Shown here: piece after piece, positions 56,400 through 64,000 of the stretch
How positions within the stretch are numbered: the stretch's first letter is position 1
Layout of the letters: each line of letters begins with the position of its first letter
Source: Cyanoderma ruficeps
Taxonomy: Eukaryota; Chordata; Aves; Passeriformes; Timaliidae
Assembly (NCBI GenBank): GCA_008694505.1
Contig: VZDJ01000219.1
Location: forward strand, 8,969,089 to 9,033,088
Direction: 5' to 3'
Length of the DNA stretch: 64,000 nt
Made by a program: the position numbers and the translations under genes
Notes under the pieces: model-generated
Told to the model about the DNA's origin: nothing
Databases searched by the model: none
The model's input: only the letters and a program-made list of their open reading frames with translations

Positions 56400-58589
56400 A
56401 AAATGAAAAACACCTTTATTTTTAAACTCTTTCTTTAAAAATGTATTTGTAAAAGTTTACAGCATAAAAATAATATCTCATGGCTATAAATGTGACATAG
56501 TACAAATCCTACAAATACAACTGTAAACCTAGAAAAATGTTAACTCTTTGGTACCTTAGTCTGAACTCTGTTTTTTCCTTCGCCCTCATGCTGATTTTGA
56601 CAGAGAGCATGGAGATAGGTGCTGCTGCTGTCCAGAAGGGCTGCAGAGGAACAGTGTGATGCGAGCAAGCCAGCACAGCAGGATGGGGAGAGGGCACACT
56701 TTGGGCAAGACTTGCAGTTCTGGTGCAATCAGTCCATGAAGGAGAAAAGAAATGATGGGACACTGCAGGCCCCCAGCACAAGTTGGCTTCCCTGCATCCC
56801 CCGACCCCAGGCAAGGGTCATCTCTCCAAAGTGCTGCTGGAGCAGTTCCCCTGCCTCTGCCAAAGCCAACTAGATCCACCTTGGCATTTCCCAGAGGCTT
56901 CAGGTCTCTGGGTGAAATGTGGGAACTACGAAAACTCATTCTTAGCAATATCTGACCTGCTTTGGGCAAGTCCTGCAGATGACATGGTGCCTCCACTGTT
57001 ACAGTCAGCACTCAGCATCCAGATGGTCCCATCCCATCAGGGCTGGGATCTGCTGGGACCTGTGGGGCCCTGGAGCTGCCCTGGCTGCTCCCTGCCTGGG
57101 CAACCACCCAAGACAAAGGATGCCAGAAGGTTACTGAGGGCCACCTAAGGGCAACCTTTTGTGTTTTCCAAGTGGGAGCACAACCAGGCTGCATCCAGGC
57201 TCCCTGATCATCCTGGAACCTGAGCTAAGCACTGAGCCCAACCAGGGCTCTTCCTCGCACTTGTGCACTGAAGCAGGGGGTTTGTCCCCTTAGGACTCTG
57301 TGAAATCCCCTTCTCCAGATCTGCCAGCTCTGCACAGACCTTGGGCTTCCTCACAGGCAAACTCTAAGTGCTTGGTGCCCTTTATTTGTGGTGCTGTCTC
57401 TCCCTCAGCCCAGAGCCCTGACTGGGAAGAAAGAGAAGAGCTGCTTCTCATTTCTGGCTGACTTCCCCTGGCTGCACATCTGCACTGCACTTCTGCCCCC
57501 ATCCCCGTGGGACCCCGTCACAGTCCCCTTGGCAGGTGAACAGAGACAATTTAGTTACAAGTAAAGTCCGCTGTGCTCTAGATTTCTCAACACAACACAA
57601 ACAAACACTAAACGTGACACTCGCGCTTAAGAAAATAACACACTCAAACTGAGAAGGACAAAAGGGTTAAAAACCTGTGCACACATCAGTCTGAGGAACA
57701 CCTTAAATGTGGAAAGAGACACCAGAGTGCTGCATTAGTTTCTGGGATACACGGATGAAATAGTGACCGGCAGTAGGATTACGCATATACTGATTCTGAT
57801 AACAATGTAACAGCTGTAGAGTAAAATATAATCTCCGAATAAAAAGATATTGCACTAGAGATGGGCCCAAGCTGTGGCATGTGTTCCTTCGTGGGGGGGT
57901 CAGGTTGGGTCCACCTCTAAACACAAAAACACACCCAAACATAATACTGAACATTGAAAGAGAAAACCCAGTGGGACCAGTTCCCCTCCGAGTCTCACCA
58001 GAGAAATTATGGCTACAAAACTGATGGGCAAAAACAGCCAAACATTTCTCCTGGCTCTCACCTGCCAGGCCACGCAGGGACTGGAATGTTGGCAGCAGAG
58101 AGAGAGGGAGTGTAGGGCTGGATCTGTCATTCCCAGGTCTGCCAAGCCCTCTCTTTGAGGGATGCTTAGCAAAACACGTTGGCTTTGTCCAGCTGCCAGG
58201 TTGTCCCTGGCTGAGAAGGTCTGGTCACTGCAACTTGCTAAAGGTGCTGTGAAAGGTTGAGTAAGGACAAGAAAATACCACAAAGTGCAAGACTCAGCCC
58301 TTAAAATCACAGGGGCAAGGGCAAGTATTTGGTCATATTCCTCTGGAGTGCAGAATGGTACCACTTTGCAAAGAGTCTGGCATACCTACTTTAAGAAGGA
58401 ATAGGGAGGGGGGTGTAGCATCCCATTAGCAGCCAGAACAGATTTTGATGCAACTAATAATTGCAGTAAATCTACAAATGGGACAAAATTCAATAGGCAT
58501 TCAAATGTAGCTAATGCCCAGCTAATAGGACAAGATACCTGAGCTTCCCCAGCAGGGAGATCTCCCCTTTCAGGACTGTGGAAACTATT

Positions 58590-58630
58590 TGATAGTGGGA
58601 AATTAGTAATTTAATTAGCAATTAAATCTG
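58590..58630. promoter_or_regulatory. AT-rich TAAT cluster 3' of PDGFRB
   Basis: Around 58,598-58,627 the sequence has AATTAG, TAATTTAATTAG and CAATTAAAT in quick succession, a second homeodomain-like group within the PDGFRB 3' region. It could be regulatory DNA or simply an AT-rich part of the 3'UTR. Confidence 0.2.
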
Positions 58631-58817
58631 TACAAGATGAAGTTTAGAACAGGATTTTTGAAATAAGCAAATGGCCAAAGGGAAAGTGAGAAGGTGTTAA
58701 TTGATGGGAAAATCTTTGGGCTGGATGGAGGTAGTAAAAGTAGTTCTCTAGATTGTTCTTGTTGCTAGAAGTATCTAATATTTTTATTAGTCAGTCCAGC
58801 CCAAAAATAACAGTTTG

Positions 58818-59150
58818 TAAATGAAATCTGCTGATGACCCAATGTCTGGAACAGCAGGGAGTAGCTTGGTTAGAAATGCTGGAAGTGTAGAAAGATGTAG
58901 GTGCCTGGATTGGTCAGAAGATGACTCCAAGCTCTCAGTATGTTGTGGCTGGAAAAAAGCCAATATTATCCAAAGCTACACCAAGAAAATTGGGACCAGC
59001 ACAGGCCAGAACTATTAATGTCCTGTGTGAGGTCTAGGTTTGACCTCACCTGGAGTACTGGGTACTTCTGGTCACCTTTGACAGAGAAGGATGAATTAAA
59101 AATGGAGCTGGTGCAGACAGGGGCTATTAGGATAATCTGATATGCCATCC
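58818..59150 (+). repeat. Old CR1 LINE fragment 3' of PDGFRB
   Basis: The stretch follows the CR1 ORF2-end and 3' consensus in the sense direction. 'aaatctgctgatgacccaa' comes first, followed by 'gctggaaaaaagccaatatt', 'cctcacctggagtactggg', and 'gctattaggataatctgata'. It is more diverged than the other CR1 pieces in the window. The 3' end fades beyond about 59,150. Confidence 0.65.
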
Positions 59151-61329
59151 TATGGGCTCAAGTTACAGTGACACAGATCCTACCAAGCACCTTACATGTT
59201 AAAAAAAATCAAGCAATCTGACCCAAAGGATCTCATAAATTACTGTTTCTCTGTAGTGAGGATCACTTAATGAACTGTGGCCATAGGAGATGGCTCCTTC
59301 ATTACAAGCAAAAAGAACAGAGGATGGAAAAACAGTTGTCATTCACAGTATGTTTCCTATGGATGGTGGGGAATCTGACCACAGAGGCTGAAAATATCCT
59401 CTGCTGGCTGCCAATAAAAGTGCTGTTTCTTATGTTCACATTTTACCAAGGACATCAGCCCACAAAACACCTACTCCTTTAGCCACATAAATGGCAGCAC
59501 TGGAATGGTAGAAAACTTAAAACAGAAGCTGTTTTGCTGGGGATTTCTGGCAGAAGTTCTATATTTTGAAAAAAAAAAAATTCTCAGTGGCTCTGAGGTG
59601 GCAGAAGCGCAGCAAGATGCTGATTTGAATTTCTGATTTTGTAAACCTGCCTGTTCAGTTCCTGCAGGATGCACAGAGAGGCGTGCATGAGTAGGGCAAT
59701 GGAGAGTTAATGGGAGCAGGGGACATGCAGTGAACAGAGCTCCGTGTGAAGTGAAAGTCATTTCAGAGAAAAATCTGCTATCTTCTGTGGTGTCAGACCT
59801 GCAGTTTTGGGGGCTCAGCTTTCATCTCTGCAGAGGTTGGGGTTCACAACTGATTTCCAAAGCCTGGTGTTCCTCCTGCTTTGAGTCTGCTCATTCAAGT
59901 GCCAGCCAAGAGCACAAGAAGCCCCTGACCCATCTGTGAGGAGTGGGGAAGGAGGTGAGAAGCAGGGGGAAGGTCTGGGCCCATTTAGTTTTCAAAACAC
60001 TCTCCAAGAGAGAGGAATCCTCCCCGATTCCTCTTGCCCTGCTTGGCTCCCTGTGACATTTCACAGCTCTGTCAGGCTAAAGTGGCTCTGCCTGACCCCA
60101 GAAGGTGGCAGGGCATGAGATACAGTTCAGCTGGGGCCAAAGGCCTTCCCAGCCTCTCTCCCTCTTTCTTTGGAGCTACCCCTGGGTTGGTGGTCTGGCA
60201 TCCTTTTTTCTGCCCATAATCTTGCTGTGACTCAGGAGGGAACAGTGAGCCCTCCCATCCTGAGAAAGGGTGTTTGGGTGAACAGTTTATCCAAGGTGAG
60301 CCTTTGCTTCCCAAAGAAAAAGCACAAGGATTCTGCAGCTGGCGTGGTTATATGATTTCCCAGCAGCTGAGCTGGGTGTAGTGGCAGTAGATTAATGAAT
60401 AACCATATTGCTTCCTTATACTGGCCCTGGCTAGTGGATTAATATATTTGTTCCCTTTAAATCTTCAATGGAGAATAATTAGCTTAGTGTCCACACAGAC
60501 AACACGAACAACAGTGATTGCCCTCTTTGCTTCTATAACCAAGTCATTGTGAGGGCATTTGGAGCTCCTGGCATGCTCCTGGGGCTCCTGGTGCCATGCT
60601 GGGCACAAAAGGGTGTGACAGAGTCCAGGTGGATGCAGAGCTGTGCCCCAGAGCTGTGGATTCCTGTAGTGCTTGTGATGCTCTATCCACCATAGGAGCG
60701 CTGTCAAGAGAGGAAAATGGTAATTCCGTACCTCCCAGACACGGGCTGGCCTCTTCAGGACTTGACTGTGCTTGAAGGAGAATCCAATGTACTCTTGACC
60801 TCCAGCAGCTGAAGGCTGGTGTGGCAGCTTCTCTACAACCCAGCAATGGGCTCCTGGTGGATTGTCTGTCCCAGTGGCATTTCACAGAACCGCGGTGTGG
60901 CTGCGACCATCAGAGAAGTGCTGGTGCAGAGGAGATGAAACTCCTTGCCATGGAGGAGGAAGAGGGTGGACTATCATCCTAGCAATGCAGAAAGTGGCGT
61001 CTTGTGGAGACCCAACCCACGTCTTCCACTTGACAAGATGCTGGTCTGTGAGATGTCTCCCTCCTGCAGTGGTTTGATCACTGAGGAGGATATGGCAGTG
61101 ATCGAGAGGGTTTCTGGCACTGAGCCACCTCTTTTTAAGGGAGAAGGGGATGGCAATGGGGAAAAGTCTTTAATTCCCCACCCAGCACTGGGAGACAGGA
61201 GGGAAGGAGGAATGCTGGGACAGGAGGGGATGTCCTGATGTACAAACACAAGCATGGCTCTCTGTGACATCTGGGTCAGCCCCTCAGCTGGCCTCTCCAT
61301 AAGGAGATGCAAAGTCAGCCCAGCTCTGA

Positions 61330-63417
<2,088 letters not shown>

Positions 63418-64000
63418 CTAAGAAAGAATCAAAAATGAAAGAGAGTCAGTTGTACCCACAGCACTTGTTTCAGCAGATAAGAGCCTCACACCCAAATTAC
63501 AAGCAAAGAGGACCTTTCAGATCTGCCTGTGAGTCCAACACATCTGTTGACATCTGCTGTCAGTCGGTTCTGGGAGGGACCAGTTGCCTCTTCCCTTGTG
63601 CAGAACAGACCCAGCAGGCAGGAGGAAAGAATGGATGTATCCATTTCCATCACAGCCTGCCATGATGAACGCACACGTCACTGTGTCTGTTCTCTGTTCC
63701 CTCGTTCCTGAGGAGGCCACTGACTTGCACAACCTGACCAAAGACTCCTGAAGAAAGTCCAGGCCTGTCCCACTTTGGAAACCTGAGATCATGCTGGAGA
63801 GGGCTAAGGGATGACCAGAGAAGAGCCAAAGGATACATCCAGCTTCTTTTCTGTTCTCACTCATGCAGAGTAAGAAAAAAGAAACCTTCACTTTACCAAC
63901 TTATAGGCAGCACTGGGTATGCTGTTCCAGAGATTTGCTTGCACAATGAACACCAAAATAATCTCCAGGAAGGATTGCAAAGGGGCTCAGTTTCATTTCC
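63418..64000 (-). other. PDGFRB: PDGFRB intron running off the window
   Basis: No HRD/DFG exon is present here. The sequence shows no coding signal or repeat that I recognise, so the next upstream exon must lie past 64,000. Confidence 0.75.

Larger units (their letters stand above)
56400..61329 (-). other. PDGFRB: PDGFRB 3' flank, possible long 3'UTR
   Basis: On the minus strand, the AT-rich end at about 56,560-56,410 finishes with AATAAA (complement of TTTATT at about 56,415) followed by GGTGTTTTTC, which reads like a genuine 3' end. If this is the main PDGFRB site the 3'UTR would be 4.9 kb, longer than the roughly 2 kb I recall for human, and it would include a CR1 piece. Nearer candidate signals exist: ATTAAA at about 61,170, AATAAA at about 58,785 and about 57,380. 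No other gene is visible, so the 3' end is left open. Confidence 0.45.

Noticed and set aside
57700..58050. Possible extra minus-strand exon or gene 3' of PDGFRB
   Set aside because: The region reads like AT-mixed 3'UTR sequence on the minus strand, with no frame that joins by splice sites to PDGFRB or another family.

Overview
This is a vertebrate nuclear window, almost certainly from a bird. Genes are split into short exons with GT-AG introns. Scattered CR1 LINE fragments with avian-style 3' ends are the main repeats, and the introns and intergenic gaps are compact. Three genes could be assembled exon by exon with reading phase preserved at every junction: HMGXB3 (+), CSF1R (-) and the 3' part of PDGFRB (-). 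From memory, this HMGXB3 > < CSF1R < PDGFRB order matches human 5q32 and, I believe, chicken chromosome 13. The species cannot be fixed from the sequence.

Layout. Positions 1-12,440 hold no gene I can support: an ancient CR1/L3-like remnant lies at the left edge, and a CR1 copy interrupted by a decayed endogenous-retrovirus pol fragment lies at 11,540-12,240. A CpG-island promoter with NRF1, YY1/E2F and ETS motifs covers about 12,440-13,170 and drives HMGXB3, whose coding exons run 13,531-30,906 (predicted 1,316 aa). A strong poly(A) signal follows at 32,324. CSF1R is convergent, with its own poly(A) signals at about 32,758-32,770. Its 21 coding exons span 33,960-52,344 (predicted 969 aa), with a complete signal peptide, five Ig-like domains, transmembrane segment, split kinase and C-terminal tail. 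Its 4.6 kb first intron holds a cluster of MEF2, ETS/PU.1-like, C/EBP-like and AP-1-like motifs that is a candidate for the macrophage intronic enhancer (FIRE). About 9 kb of non-coding DNA separates the CSF1R start from the PDGFRB stop at 61,330. The last five PDGFRB coding exons follow, and the window ends inside the next upstream intron.

How the genes relate. CSF1R and PDGFRB are tandem class III receptor tyrosine kinases, a pair that arose from an ancestral receptor. CSF1R binds CSF1 and IL34 on macrophage-lineage cells. PDGFRB binds PDGF-B/D on mesenchymal and mural cells. HMGXB3 is an unrelated, poorly characterised HMG-box and cysteine-cluster protein whose 3' end faces CSF1R about 0.4 kb away.

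Nothing here is clearly a wholly undescribed system. The observations most worth follow-up are the duplicated zinc-ribbon exons and transposase-associated-looking C-terminal half of HMGXB3, the candidate enhancer in CSF1R intron 1, the retroviral RT scrap replacing part of a CR1 element, a NAGNAG splice acceptor in CSF1R, and homeodomain-like AT clusters between the two receptor genes.
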